A stretch of 64,000 bases of DNA from CAVWNR01 sp963756525 (GTDB taxonomy: Bacteria > Actinomycetota > Actinomycetes > Mycobacteriales > Jatrophihabitantaceae): contig CAVWNR010000003.1 in assembly GCA_963756525.1 (NCBI GenBank), forward strand, positions 434,001 to 498,000, in the 5' to 3' direction. This document shows, one piece after another, positions 42,383 through 51,122 of the stretch (the first letter of the stretch is position 1; every line of letters begins with the position of its first letter). The notes under the pieces are model-generated. The model made no database searches and was not told where the DNA came from. It was given only the letters and a program-made list of their open reading frames with translations. Position numbers and translations under genes: made by a program.

Positions 42383-43237
42383 ATGCAGATCGCACTTGAT
42401 CCTTACATGCTCCGCCGAACGCCGCTGACCGAACTACCCGGGCTGGTGGCGGATCTGGGATACGAGTACATCGAGCTGTCGCCGCGCGAGGATTTCATTC
42501 CGTTCTACCTCCATCCACGGGCGGACACCGCAACGATCTCGTCCTTCAAGGCGGCACTGAACGCAGCCGGCGTGAAGCTGTCCTCTGTTCTCCCGCTGTT
42601 CCGGTGGGCTGGCCCGGATGAAGACGAGCGGCGGGCAGCAGTCCTCTACTGGAAGCGCGCTATCCAGATCTGCGCCGAGCTCGGCTGTCCGGTGATGAAC
42701 TCGGAGTTCAACGGCACGCACGACCAACCCAGCCGGTGCGAGGGCATGTTCTGGAGGTCTATGGAGGAACTGCTCCCGGTCTTCGAGCGCGAGGGCGTTC
42801 GGCTGGTTCTCGAGCCACACCCCTACGACTTCGTCGAGGACGGACGGACCGCGGTGGACATGGTGCGCGGCCTGAACTCCCCGATAGTGTCGTTCCTCTA
42901 CTGCGCTCCACACACGTTCCATCAGGGCGGTGACATGGTGGGGATCATGGAATACGCCGGCGACCTTCTCACCAACCTGCACGTCGCGGACACCTTCGAC
43001 CACCGCGCCTCGTCGGCCAACCGATACATCGTCAACCCGCCCGGCTCCACCGCCACGATTCACCAGCATCTCGACATCGGGCAGGGAGAGGTCAATTGGA
43101 CGGAATTCTTCGGGACGCTCGGGCGGCTCGGCTTCGACGGCACGATGACATCCTGCGTCTTCGCCTGGGAGGAGCGGGCCCGCGAGTCGAGCATCTTCAT
43201 GCTCGAGCAGATGAAAATGCACACAAGCTCGTGGTGA
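42383..43237 (+). CDS. Sugar phosphate isomerase/epimerase (IolE/IolI/IolH-like TIM barrel)
   Basis: 284 aa. Metal-site strands are LVLEPHPYDFVED, SFLYCAPHTFHQGGDM, NLHVADTFDHRASS and HLDIGQGEVNWTEFF. Proteins of this kind next to inositol importers are called IolH or IolI and are thought to isomerise inosose or a later intermediate. This one has CAPHTFHQGG in place of the LCLDTGH of the IolE proteins, so a distinct reaction is likely. It follows the ATPase by 37 bases and precedes iolB, probably in the same operon. Confidence 0.87.
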   Translation: MQIALDPYMLRRTPLTELPGLVADLGYEYIELSPREDFIPFYLHPRADTATISSFKAALNAAGVKLSSVLPLFRWAGPDEDERRAAVLYWKRAIQICAELGCPVMNSEFNGTHDQPSRCEGMFWRSMEELLPVFEREGVRLVLEPHPYDFVEDGRTAVDMVRGLNSPIVSFLYCAPHTFHQGGDMVGIMEYAGDLLTNLHVADTFDHRASSANRYIVNPPGSTATIHQHLDIGQGEVNWTEFFGTLGRLGFDGTMTSCVFAWEERARESSIFMLEQMKMHTSSW

Positions 43238-43289
43238 CACTTCGGGTTATACGCGCGCACCTGCCGGCCACGGGCAGCGACAACCGGCG

Positions 43290-44222
43290 ATGAAGCGGCA
43301 CGTGAGCGCCGACGCTCGGCCGGCCGCAGGCGAGCTGCTGCACATCACGCCGGATGAGGCCGGCTGGCAGTACACCGGGATCCGGGTGGCGCGGGTAATG
43401 CCGGGGGCCCCGCACACTGTGGCTACCGGCGAGGCCGAGGTCTTTGTGCTCCCGCTGGCAGGCGCGCTGGCGGTCGATGTTGCCGACGAGGCGGGACGGC
43501 CTGAGCACAGCTTCCTCCTGGAGGGCCGCGACTCGGTGTTCACCCGGGTGACCGATTTCGTCTACGCCGGCCGAGACAGCGTGCTGACGATCACCGCCGA
43601 GCAGCCCGCCGAGGTGGCGATCCCGTCGGCCCGATGCGGTAGTCGGCGACCAGCCGCCTACGGAGCCGCCGAGGACGTTCCGGTCGAAGTGCGCGGAGCG
43701 GGTGCGGCGAGCCGGCAAGTGACGAACTTCGGTGTGCCCGGCGGCTGGAACCACGCCGAGAACTTGATGTGCTGCGAGCTGATCACTCCGCCGGGCAACT
43801 GGTCGAGTTACCCGCCGCACAAGCACGATCCGAGCGAGCCCTGTGAGGTCACCAACGAAGAGATCTACTACTACCGCATTGCCGGGACCGACCAGGTCAC
43901 GCCCGACCGGAATGGTTTCGGGCTGCACCGGACGTACACCGGGAAGGAGCACGGGGACGCGGGGCTGCCGGCGCTGGACGACCTGTTCGAGGTGCGCGAC
44001 GGCGACGTCGTGCTCGTGCCGCACGGCTACCACGGCCCGTGCACCGCGGCCGACGGTTATCCCATGTACTACCTCAATGTCCTGGCGGGCCCTGGTGACC
44101 GTCGCTCGATGGCGTTTTGCGACGACCCGTCGCACCACTGGATCCGCGCGGCTTGGGAGCACGTCGCGCCGGACCCGCGGTGCCCGGTGACCTCCGCGTC
44201 CGGGCGGGTGGCGCACCGCTGA
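43290..44222 (+). CDS. iolB: 5-deoxy-glucuronate isomerase IolB
   Basis: 310 aa, double cupin fold. The metal-site stretch YPPHKHD, then EEIYYYRI, and the second cupin histidine in VLVPHGYHGPC are conserved. NFGVPGGWNHAENLMCCEL and YYLNVLAGPGDRRSMAFCDDP are typical of IolB. It isomerises 5-deoxy-glucuronate to 2-deoxy-5-keto-gluconate between IolD and IolC. Usually adjacent to iolC; here it is 7 kb away behind the importer, another sign of rearrangement. Confidence 0.93.
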   Translation: MKRHVSADARPAAGELLHITPDEAGWQYTGIRVARVMPGAPHTVATGEAEVFVLPLAGALAVDVADEAGRPEHSFLLEGRDSVFTRVTDFVYAGRDSVLTITAEQPAEVAIPSARCGSRRPAAYGAAEDVPVEVRGAGAASRQVTNFGVPGGWNHAENLMCCELITPPGNWSSYPPHKHDPSEPCEVTNEEIYYYRIAGTDQVTPDRNGFGLHRTYTGKEHGDAGLPALDDLFEVRDGDVVLVPHGYHGPCTAADGYPMYYLNVLAGPGDRRSMAFCDDPSHHWIRAAWEHVAPDPRCPVTSASGRVAHR

Positions 44223-44464
44223 CCGGTGCTCGCCGAGGGACTTGATCACCGATGAGGCGGTCGGCGCGGTGGTGATCGCGTCGCAGACGCGGCGCGCCAC
44301 TCGTGGCGCACTCGTTCGCTCGCACCGTGACTTCGGCAGCTATGTCAGGACGTAGTATTGATCTGAGGATGCTACGCTCTTTTCCGCTTGCAGCAGTCGC
44401 ATAGGCCGCCGACCGCTATCGGATGCTCGCCCGGTGTGGCCCACCAAGACAGACAGGAGGCACT

Positions 44465-45580
44465 GTGACCCAGACGGTGGGCACTGACCCAAGAGTTGTC
44501 GGAGACGCTGCAACCCTGCCGCCCACGCTGCGCGCCAGCGTCACGACTCCTACGAAGTTGTGGAACGACTCTGCGGATCCGGACGAGTTGTCGAGGTCAA
44601 TCGAGTACGGCGCCGTCGGGGCCACGTGTAACCCGGTGATCGCCCTCACCGCCATCAAGCGGCGACTCGACATATGGGGACCGCGACTGCGCGAGATGGC
44701 CGCCGCGAACGCCACCCTTTCTGAAGATCAGATCGGTTGGTTAGCGGTCGAGGAGCTGTCGATCGCTGCGGCTAAACAGCTCGAACCCAGCTTCGTCGAG
44801 TACGCAGGGCGCAACGGACGGGTGTCGATCCAGACCGATCCGCGCCTACACCGCAACCCGGACGGCTTGGTCTCGCACGCCGTGCACCTGGCTGGGCTGG
44901 CGCCGAACGTCATCGTGAAGATTCCTGCCACCAACGCAGGCATCACCGCGATAGAGGAGGCGACGTATCGCGGCGTGAGCATCAACGCGACCGTCTCGTT
45001 TTCCGTGTCGCAAGCGATCGCAGTTGGCGCGGCAGTCGAACGCGGACTGGGGCGACGCGAGGCGGACGGTGAGGACACCTCGTCCATGGGGCCGGTCTGC
45101 ACGATCATGGTCGGACGGCTGGACGACTGGCTCAAGGTCGAGGCTAACAAGGAACACGTACTGATCGACCCGGGCTATTTCGAGTGGGCTGGGGTTGCCG
45201 TTCTCAAGCGCGCCTACGAGATCTACCGCGAGCGTGGCTACCGCACCCGGATGCTCTCGGCTGCCTTCCGCAACCACCTGCACTGGAGCGAGTTCGTAGG
45301 TGGCGATCTGGTGATTTCCCCCCCGTTCGACTGGCAGATGCGAATCAACGAGAACCCCTTCGATGCCGCACCGCGCATCGATGTCCTAGTCGCCGAGGAC
45401 GTAGTCAAGACGCTTCACGCGCGGCTGGCGGACTTCCGCCGTGCCTACGATGTTGACGGGATGACCCAGGCAGAATTCGACGGCTTCCCGCCCACCCGCC
45501 GCACCCTCCGCCAGTTCCTCGCCGCCAACAACGAACTTGAAGCGCTCGTGCGTGATGTCGTTGTGCCCAGCCCCGACTGA
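44465..45580 (+). CDS. Transaldolase-family protein
   Basis: 371 aa, GTG preceded by CAGGAGG; a longer ATG form would include the ribosome site. TTPTKLWNDSADPDEL, GATCNPVIALTAIK, LAPNVIVKIPATNAGI with the Schiff-base Lys, and GVSINATVSFSVSQAIA match the transaldolase fold. FEWAGVAVLKRAYEIYRERG and the C-terminal LRQFLAANNELEALVRDVV differ from housekeeping Tal. It may split or transfer a three-carbon unit from a ketose arising from cyclitol or sugar degradation. A 242-bp gap in front suggests its own promoter. Confidence 0.88.
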   Translation: MTQTVGTDPRVVGDAATLPPTLRASVTTPTKLWNDSADPDELSRSIEYGAVGATCNPVIALTAIKRRLDIWGPRLREMAAANATLSEDQIGWLAVEELSIAAAKQLEPSFVEYAGRNGRVSIQTDPRLHRNPDGLVSHAVHLAGLAPNVIVKIPATNAGITAIEEATYRGVSINATVSFSVSQAIAVGAAVERGLGRREADGEDTSSMGPVCTIMVGRLDDWLKVEANKEHVLIDPGYFEWAGVAVLKRAYEIYRERGYRTRMLSAAFRNHLHWSEFVGGDLVISPPFDWQMRINENPFDAAPRIDVLVAEDVVKTLHARLADFRRAYDVDGMTQAEFDGFPPTRRTLRQFLAANNELEALVRDVVVPSPD

Positions 45581-45822
45581 CCGTTGAACGTGACTTTGGT
45601 CCGGCGCGATCGCCGATCGTGGCTACGAATCCTGCGGAGCGGAGTCGACGGCGGGACATCGCCGTCCCAATTGTTGCAGATGCCCGACTTGCGGATAAAT
45701 TCGTGGCGACATCATCGGCGCGAGGCGGCAGCCGTGCTGCACACCATGTACGGTCCGTTGAGCCTCGAAGACGGTGCAGCTGTGAGCGCGTCCTTGCCTG
45801 AATGATCTGACATACTGAAGGC

Positions 45823-46578
45823 GTGACGACGGCGGCGGACCCCCTTCTTGAGGGACTGCGCGTCGATCGGTCGACTCCCATTCCGTTGTACTTTCAGCTG
45901 GCGCAGCAGTTCGAGACGGCGATCAACGACGGGCGCCTGACTCCTGGTACTCGCATTGATACCGAACTGGAACTGGCGCGCCAACTCCGGCTGTCCCGGC
46001 CTACGGTCCGACAGGCGATGGAGTACCTGGTCGACAAGGGCTTGATCGCACGTCGCCGGGGAGCTGGCACCAGGGTGGTGTCCCCGGGCGTGCGTCGTCC
46101 CCTCGAGTTGAGCAGCCTCTACGACGACCTGGTGCGCAGCAACCAACGGCCGACGACGCAGGTACTGTCGCTGACCGTCGAGCCGGCAGCGGGCGAGGTC
46201 GCCCGCGCGCTCCAGGTGCCGGGCAACTCCGACGTGGTGACGCTGGTGCGGTTGCGCTTTGCCATGCGGACGCCGATCGCCAGGATGACCAATTACCTGC
46301 CGATCACATTCGTCGACATCACCGGCGAGGAGCTGGAGAAGCGCGGCCTGTACGAGATTATCCGCGCGCGTGGCGTTCGGCTACACTCCGCGAACCAGGT
46401 AGTCGGTGCGCGGACTGCAACCGCGGGCGAGTCCCGGCTGCTCGACGAGCGGCGTAACGCGGCGTTGCTCACCATGCAGCGCACTACGCTGGACGATCAA
46501 GGCCGCGCAGTCGAGTACGGCACCCACATCTACGCGGCCAGCCGGTATCGGTTCGAGTTTTCGCTGCTGTCGCCCTGA
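45823..46578 (+). CDS. GntR/HutC-family transcriptional regulator
   Basis: 251 aa, GTG start. Winged helix: TPIPLYFQLAQQFETAINDG, ELARQLRLSRPTVRQAMEYL, GLIARRRGAGTRVV. The UTRA effector domain follows, with PLELSSLYDDLVRSNQRP and ALLTMQRTTLDDQGRAVEYG. Intact and close to the damaged GntR at 34491. GntR/HutC proteins of this branch repress inositol operons in actinomycetes (as IolR-type or GntR regulators), so it is likely the working regulator of the cluster. Confidence 0.9.
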   Translation: MTTAADPLLEGLRVDRSTPIPLYFQLAQQFETAINDGRLTPGTRIDTELELARQLRLSRPTVRQAMEYLVDKGLIARRRGAGTRVVSPGVRRPLELSSLYDDLVRSNQRPTTQVLSLTVEPAAGEVARALQVPGNSDVVTLVRLRFAMRTPIARMTNYLPITFVDITGEELEKRGLYEIIRARGVRLHSANQVVGARTATAGESRLLDERRNAALLTMQRTTLDDQGRAVEYGTHIYAASRYRFEFSLLSP

Positions 46579-46758
46579 TCGCGCGTTGGTCTCTTCGCTG
46601 GAAAAGCTTGCATGCCGCACTCAGGCCAGCATGCGCGTGCCTTCTACCTGCGCCGCTTCGTGCGTGCTCCCTCGGGCCGGACCGCACGTGGGGAACGGGA
46701 CGCAGGGCTCGGCCGCGCTGGCTGGAGGATGTGACACAGTCCAGGTCGAGGTGTCGGT

Positions 46759-47406
46759 TCACCACCGATCGTGGCCGGTCAGCACCTGGATCGCCGCACT
46801 GTTGGCGACCACGGCCCGCAGCCCGTTGATATCCCCGGCTTGATAATCGTCGATGGGCAGAACCAACGGGTACATCACCTGTACGTGCCCGGCGTAGAGC
46901 GCGGTGTAGTGATTCAAACCAACGACATGGCCGAACTCGTGCAGCCACAGGTTGCGTTCCGCTGCAGTCGGCCGCCCATACCCGCGCCGGTCGCTGATAA
47001 GCACGTATCCGGAGGTCACGACCGTATACCCGGCCTTGCTTGTGACTGAGCAACCGCCGTACCCGGCCCCGTCGGCGGGCACCGTGGGCCGCTCCGCGAC
47101 GATCACGGTGTGACTCCTGCTCGGATGCGCTGATATTCCCCGAAAGCGGATTGGCACCTGCCGGGAACGAAGCCTGTCGACCGCGTATCGGGTGAGTTCC
47201 ACGTCGACCGCCGTGTGGCGGCCGGGCACGACCCACACGTCCAGTCCGGTGGGGACGATGCCCATGCGCGGCTTCGACATCAGGTAGCCGACGTCGGCGG
47301 CCGACGCAGGACCGGTCAGGCTAGGAGTGGGCGTGAACACGACCGCGATCGCCGCGGCAAGCATGATCAGCGCTGCTGCCGGTCGGCGTGGAAGGCGCGA
47401 GAACAT
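46759..47406 (-). CDS. Secreted matrixin-like zinc metalloprotease
   Basis: 215 aa with an N-terminal signal (RLPRRPAAALIMLAAAIAVV). The zinc site LHEFGHVVGLNH fits HExxHxxGxxH of metzincins, and VMYPLV 14 residues later is the Met-turn. The protein is the size of a bare catalytic domain with no added domains. GYVLISDRRGYGRPTAAERN supplies the preceding strand and helix. Start chosen at MFSRLPRR; longer frames run into sequence without family character. Substrate unknown; no neighbouring gene suggests a target. Confidence 0.87.
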   Translation of the reverse strand: MFSRLPRRPAAALIMLAAAIAVVFTPTPSLTGPASAADVGYLMSKPRMGIVPTGLDVWVVPGRHTAVDVELTRYAVDRLRSRQVPIRFRGISAHPSRSHTVIVAERPTVPADGAGYGGCSVTSKAGYTVVTSGYVLISDRRGYGRPTAAERNLWLHEFGHVVGLNHYTALYAGHVQVMYPLVLPIDDYQAGDINGLRAVVANSAAIQVLTGHDRW

Positions 47407-47564
47407 CCTGACAATCTCCCAGCCACCAAATAGTTCGGTCACTGCTGCCGCTGCCCGTTTGACTGTCCTGCCCCCAGGGACCACGCGCTCGCGGATCGGC
47501 GCGCCACGGTGGGAGAGAGTGTTGCACGAAAACGCCGGCTGGCCGGGACGGGGCCTAGGGATTA

Positions 47565-48422
47565 TTACGCGTAGCGCGTCAGAACGCTTCGGGCGGTGGT
47601 GGCTGCATGAGCGGCGGCCCGGCGCACATCACAGAGTCGATGCGTGGTCGAGAGGATCTCGACGCCCCACGGCCCCGTCCAGCCAGCGGCGCGCAGCGCG
47701 GCGATAATGCCAGCCAGGTCGAATGACCCTTCGCCGCAGTAGCGGCGCCGGTCGACGGTGTCCTCGAACAGCGTTCCCAACGCCTCCTCGTCGGCATCGT
47801 TCAGCTCCACGCCGACGATCCGGTGCAGTGGGAGATCGGCGAGCTCGTCCGGCGGCGTGCCGGCGCGCTCGACGTGCCAGACGTCAACGACGATGCCGCC
47901 GGCCGGGTGCCCCGCGTCCTCGACTAGCCGCAGTGCCTCCTGGGCAGTCCGGACGTTCGACCAGGGCAGGAACTCGATGCCGAGGCGTGCCCCGACATCG
48001 GCGGCCTGGCCGGCGAGCACGGCGAACTCCGCCGCCCACCCCGCAGAATCCCATGCCGCGCCGCTGGTGTCCGGCGTCACCTTCAACTGGCGGGCACCGA
48101 GCTTCTCGGCGGCGCTCAGCAGGAACCGGCGTAGCTCGTCCGACCGTGCCCGCACCGGGCCGGCGCTCCACCAGTCAGGCAGCCCCTCCAATTCCAGGTG
48201 CACGATGCCGTCCGCGAGCATCACGCGGATACCGGACAGGCCGTGCTCGCGTTCGGCGACGACCAAGTCCGCGGCGAGCACCCCGAAGCCGGCGAAACCC
48301 GCGGCCGACGCCGCCTCAATGCGCTCACGCAGCGGGACAGGGCTGCGCCAGTCCCCTCGTGACGGAGCGGCATCTCCCGCGGTGGTCCAGCAGGTGGCGA
48401 GCAATTCGTCGGCGGTACTCAT
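47565..48422 (-). CDS. Sugar phosphate isomerase/epimerase-family TIM barrel protein
   Basis: 285 aa. RLGIEFLPWSNVRTAQEAL, GIVVDVWHVERAG, HRIVGVELNDADEE and GVEILSTTHRL give Glu, Asp/His, Glu and Glu metal ligands of the xylose-isomerase-like fold. This pattern (VDVWHVERAG with ELND) is found in TIM-barrel enzymes acting on ketoses or inososes in actinomycetes. The start overlaps the stop of the chimeric upstream gene by four bases (ATGA). Substrate unknown. Confidence 0.87.
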   Translation of the reverse strand: MSTADELLATCWTTAGDAAPSRGDWRSPVPLRERIEAASAAGFAGFGVLAADLVVAEREHGLSGIRVMLADGIVHLELEGLPDWWSAGPVRARSDELRRFLLSAAEKLGARQLKVTPDTSGAAWDSAGWAAEFAVLAGQAADVGARLGIEFLPWSNVRTAQEALRLVEDAGHPAGGIVVDVWHVERAGTPPDELADLPLHRIVGVELNDADEEALGTLFEDTVDRRRYCGEGSFDLAGIIAALRAAGWTGPWGVEILSTTHRLCDVRRAAAHAATTARSVLTRYA

Positions 48423-48937
48423 GACACGACCGCCAGCCGATCGAACTGCAGCGCGCAGGGATGGTCAGCGCTGACGCGGACGTCGGCGACGGGACCCTCT
48501 CCGACCGGGTCCTGCGTTCGCACGGTGTCCTGCTCAAGCACGTACCAGCCGCTGTAGCGCTCGTTGACACCCCGCCTGGCGAAGTGATCACTGGCGACCA
48601 CATCCGCGGCCTTCTGCTCGGCGATCATCGCCTCGAAGGCGGCGGTGGCACGATCGCCCACAGCGAGGTCGTCGAATGCGCCCGCGAAGACGACGATGTG
48701 CGGACCGTCAGCCAGCGTCTGAGCCAACTCAGGCCGCACCTCGCGCTGGCCGTCCGGGGTGTCTATGTGATGACGGAGCTGCGATCGGTACGCCAGGACG
48801 TTCTCGCGCAGCTCGCCGGCATAGGGGCACTCGGCCAGGTCGGTGGTGGTCTCGACGACGGCGGGGAAGTCGTCCAGGCGGCAGTCGTCCGCGGTGAACC
48901 ATCCCGAGCTCGCCCAGGAACCGCTGTAGGCGGTCAT
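48419..48937 (-). pseudogene. In-frame chimera: phytanoyl-CoA dioxygenase N-terminus fused to an IolE-like C-terminus
   Basis: Residues 1 to about 130 (SSGWFTADDCRLDDFPAVVE, ELRENVLAYRSQLRHHI, AAFEAMIAEQKAADVV, ASDHFARRGVNER) are the N-terminal part of a phytanoyl-CoA dioxygenase-family protein, ending before its HxD iron site. The next residues (YSGWYVLEQDTVRTQDPVGE, GPVADVRVSA) are the last strand and helix of an IolE-type barrel (compare YTLEQDTMLTGPPAGEGPVA at 29.9 kb). No active site of either enzyme is complete. The frame is open throughout, so a 172-aa protein may be made, but it is best read as a deletion scar. Confidence 0.78.
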
Positions 48938-48969
48938 GGCCTCGTCCTCTCGTCGGTGCGTCCGGTGCA

Positions 48970-49326
48970 TTGAGCGTGACGGAGCAGCCGACGGTCGCAC
49001 AACCTCATCAATGCCTCATGTGTGCCTCACATTGCTTGCCTGCCAGACCCGAACCCGATCCGCGATATCACGGCAACGACGTGCTCGCCCTGATCTGCGA
49101 GGCGTGGCTCAATTCGCGCGGAGACCGGCACGGCGAGTGGCGCGACATGCTCGGCGAGCTGGCCGCCCAACTCCAGGACGGCCGCACCTACGCCCGCCAG
49201 CTCACCGAGCTCGGCACAGCCCTCAGCCAGGCCCAAGCAGCCCGTGTCGACCGGAGGCATGGCCTCGCGGCTGGGGACACCAGCGTGCGGCAGCCGGGCA
49301 GCTCGATCGACACTCCGTGCGGGTGA
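48970..49326 (+). pseudogene. Mosaic ORF: phytanoyl-CoA dioxygenase piece plus zinc-finger-gene tail
   Basis: Residues about 33-47 (YHGNDVLALICEAWL) match the segment of phytanoyl-CoA dioxygenases that follows the part found in the minus-strand chimera next door, now in the opposite orientation. Residues 54-91 (HGEWRDMLGELAAQLQDGR, YARQLTELGTALSQAQ) are the C-terminal helices of the zinc-finger protein at 17146-17601. The rest resembles nothing. This is a junction of three rearranged pieces and unlikely to encode a functional protein. Confidence 0.6.
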
Positions 49327-49382
49327 GCAAGAGGGGATGACCTCTGTTGCCGACGTTCGGCGGCCTTACCCAGCGCCGAGCC

Positions 49383-49778
49383 TCACGCCGCGTTCGGGTC
49401 CGGTTGATGAACGCCGAAAGTGTTGCCCTCGGGATCCAGGTAGTAGCCCTGCCAGGCCATGCCTGGCAACGCCATCTTGGGCAGCGCCACCACACCGCCC
49501 CCGGCGAGGATGCGCTGCTCCGCAGCGTCGTAGTCGTCCACCACGACGGTGCAGACGAACGCGTTCGTGCCCTGCTGGGGAGCCGGCGCCGGCACCGGGC
49601 GAGGAAGTAGGCCGCCGTTGATGCCAGGTTCGTCGTCGGTCCCGGTCACGATGCCCCAGTATGTTGAGCCGGCTTGACCGCTCCAGTCCTGGAACGTCCA
49701 ACCGAACGCGGTGGCATAGAACGTCTTCGCGCGCTCGACGTCGTCGGCCTGGATCTCGAAATGTGCCACCCGTGCCAT
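49383..49778 (-). CDS. Glyoxalase/VOC-family protein
   Basis: 131 aa, ATG preceded by CGGAGGAG. VAHFEIQADDVERAKTFYAT, AFGWTFQDW, TNAFVCTVVVDDYDAAEQRI and YYLDPEGNTFGVHQPD give the paired beta-alpha-beta-beta-beta modules and the terminal metal-site Glu of the VOC superfamily. Members include glyoxalase I-like and antibiotic-resistance proteins; the exact reaction is unknown. Single-module length means it acts as a dimer. No operon partner. Confidence 0.88.
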   Translation of the reverse strand: MARVAHFEIQADDVERAKTFYATAFGWTFQDWSGQAGSTYWGIVTGTDDEPGINGGLLPRPVPAPAPQQGTNAFVCTVVVDDYDAAEQRILAGGGVVALPKMALPGMAWQGYYLDPEGNTFGVHQPDPNAA

Positions 49779-50063
49779 ACCAGCTCCTCCGCTCCTCGGT
49801 CTCGCGAGCATTGTCGCGCCAGGCGCATTCGGGTGCCGCGTGCTGGGCCAAGCGTGCTGCGCTACCGGCCGGGCCCGCCCATTGCGGGCTCCGACATAAC
49901 ATCGCGTGGTTCTCGCTCACGCCGCCTGACGTTAGGCGGGCGCGCGGCCAGCGGCCAGGGCGTATCGTGCCGTTCCGTGTCACCAGACGGCCAATGTCGG
50001 TCCGCGACGCCCGACCCGCCCGGCGCGATCCTGATCAAGACGTTTTCCGATGGTCCCGGACCG

Positions 50064-50240
50064 TTCGGCCGTTGGCGCGGCGCCGCCCGGCTGCGTGCGG
50101 CGCTACCCCACCTCTCCGCCGGCGAGCCGGTGAACGCCGTTGCCCGCCACGTCGGCTACGAGACACCCAGCGCGTTCGTCGCCGCATTCCGCCGCGAGAC
50201 CGGGCTCACCCCCGGCAGCTACTTCCACAGCGGCAACTGA
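50064..50240 (+). pseudogene. AraC-family regulator, C-terminal HTH fragment
   Basis: The last 58 codons (RLRAALPHLSAGEPVNAVAR, HVGYETPSAFVAAFRRETGL, TPGSYF) are the second HTH of AraC proteins. Upstream frames carry no sensor domain and no first HTH, and no start with a ribosome site is present, so only the 3' end of the gene survives. The 285 bp before it contain no other recognisable gene. Confidence 0.7.
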
Positions 50241-50285
50241 TCGGCGCAGCCACCCGACGAACCGATCGGAGCTCGCCGCGCCCGG

Positions 50286-51113
50286 TCAGACGGCGCCGTA
50301 GCGCACTGCGGTGACCGCCAGGGTGGTGTACCGCATCGTGAACTGCCCGCCTAGGGAGTCGATCGCCGCACCGACGCCGTCCAGCACCTCGGCTAGCTCG
50401 TCCGGCGATAGCCAGGTAAGCCCGCCGGTCGTGGGCAACAGGTCGAGCCATTGGCCGCGGGTGTAGGAGTGCTCCCAGTCGAACCGCCAGTGTTCCGGCG
50501 CGCTGAACTGTGCGGTCGCCCGGATGTCGTCGGCGAACTTGCCGTACATCGCCTGGTAAACGTCCAAGCCGCGCCGCGCCGGCTGGCTGTTGAATGGCGA
50601 GTCGGGCACCACTCGCCGATAGGTCGCCGCAAACGCCTCGGCCACCTCGGTCGGCGGCTCGAACACGTGCCCGAACAGCGCCAGCCGCCCACCCGCACGC
50701 AGCACCTGCGCCGCCTTGGCCGCGCCGGCGGCGGGGTCCACCCAGTGCCAGGACTGCGCCGCGATCACCGCGTCGAACGACCGCCCCGCCGGATCCCAGG
50801 CTTCAAAGGTCACCACCTCGACCTGCACCCCGCGTGCCCGCGCCAAATCGGCCATCCGGGCATCGGGTTCGACGCCGAGCACCGTGCAGCCGGCGGCCTC
50901 GAACTGTCTAGCTGCGATACCGGTGCCGCAGCCCACGTCGAGGGTCACCGGTCCGGAGCTACCGGCAACAATGCGCTCCACCAGCGCATCGGGATAGCGG
51001 GGGCGGATCCGGTCGTAGCGTTCCGGGTCGACACCGAACGACTCCGCCATCTGTCTGGCTTGGTGGGGTTGACTGTCGGCTGGCTGCGGTCGGTCCTCCG
51101 GTGAAGCGGGCAC
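50286..51113 (-). CDS. Class I SAM-dependent methyltransferase
   Basis: 275 aa, GTG start. Motif I VTLDVGCGTGIAARQFEAAG, motif II acidic residue in VLGVEPDARM, FDAVIAAQSWHWVDPAAGA and VLRAGGRLALFGHVF are the methyltransferase-11 landmarks. AESFGVDPERYDRIRPRYPD at the start is typical of a group of uncharacterised actinobacterial methyltransferases. The substrate is not predictable. Confidence 0.9.
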   Translation of the reverse strand: MPASPEDRPQPADSQPHQARQMAESFGVDPERYDRIRPRYPDALVERIVAGSSGPVTLDVGCGTGIAARQFEAAGCTVLGVEPDARMADLARARGVQVEVVTFEAWDPAGRSFDAVIAAQSWHWVDPAAGAAKAAQVLRAGGRLALFGHVFEPPTEVAEAFAATYRRVVPDSPFNSQPARRGLDVYQAMYGKFADDIRATAQFSAPEHWRFDWEHSYTRGQWLDLLPTTGGLTWLSPDELAEVLDGVGAAIDSLGGQFTMRYTTLAVTAVRYGAV

Positions 51114-51122
51114 GCACCCACG

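Noticed and set aside
49922..49939. CCGCCT-GACGTT-AGGCGG hairpin upstream of the AraC fragment
   Set aside because: A 6-bp stem with no gene context or T-tract; such dyads are expected by chance in high-GC DNA.
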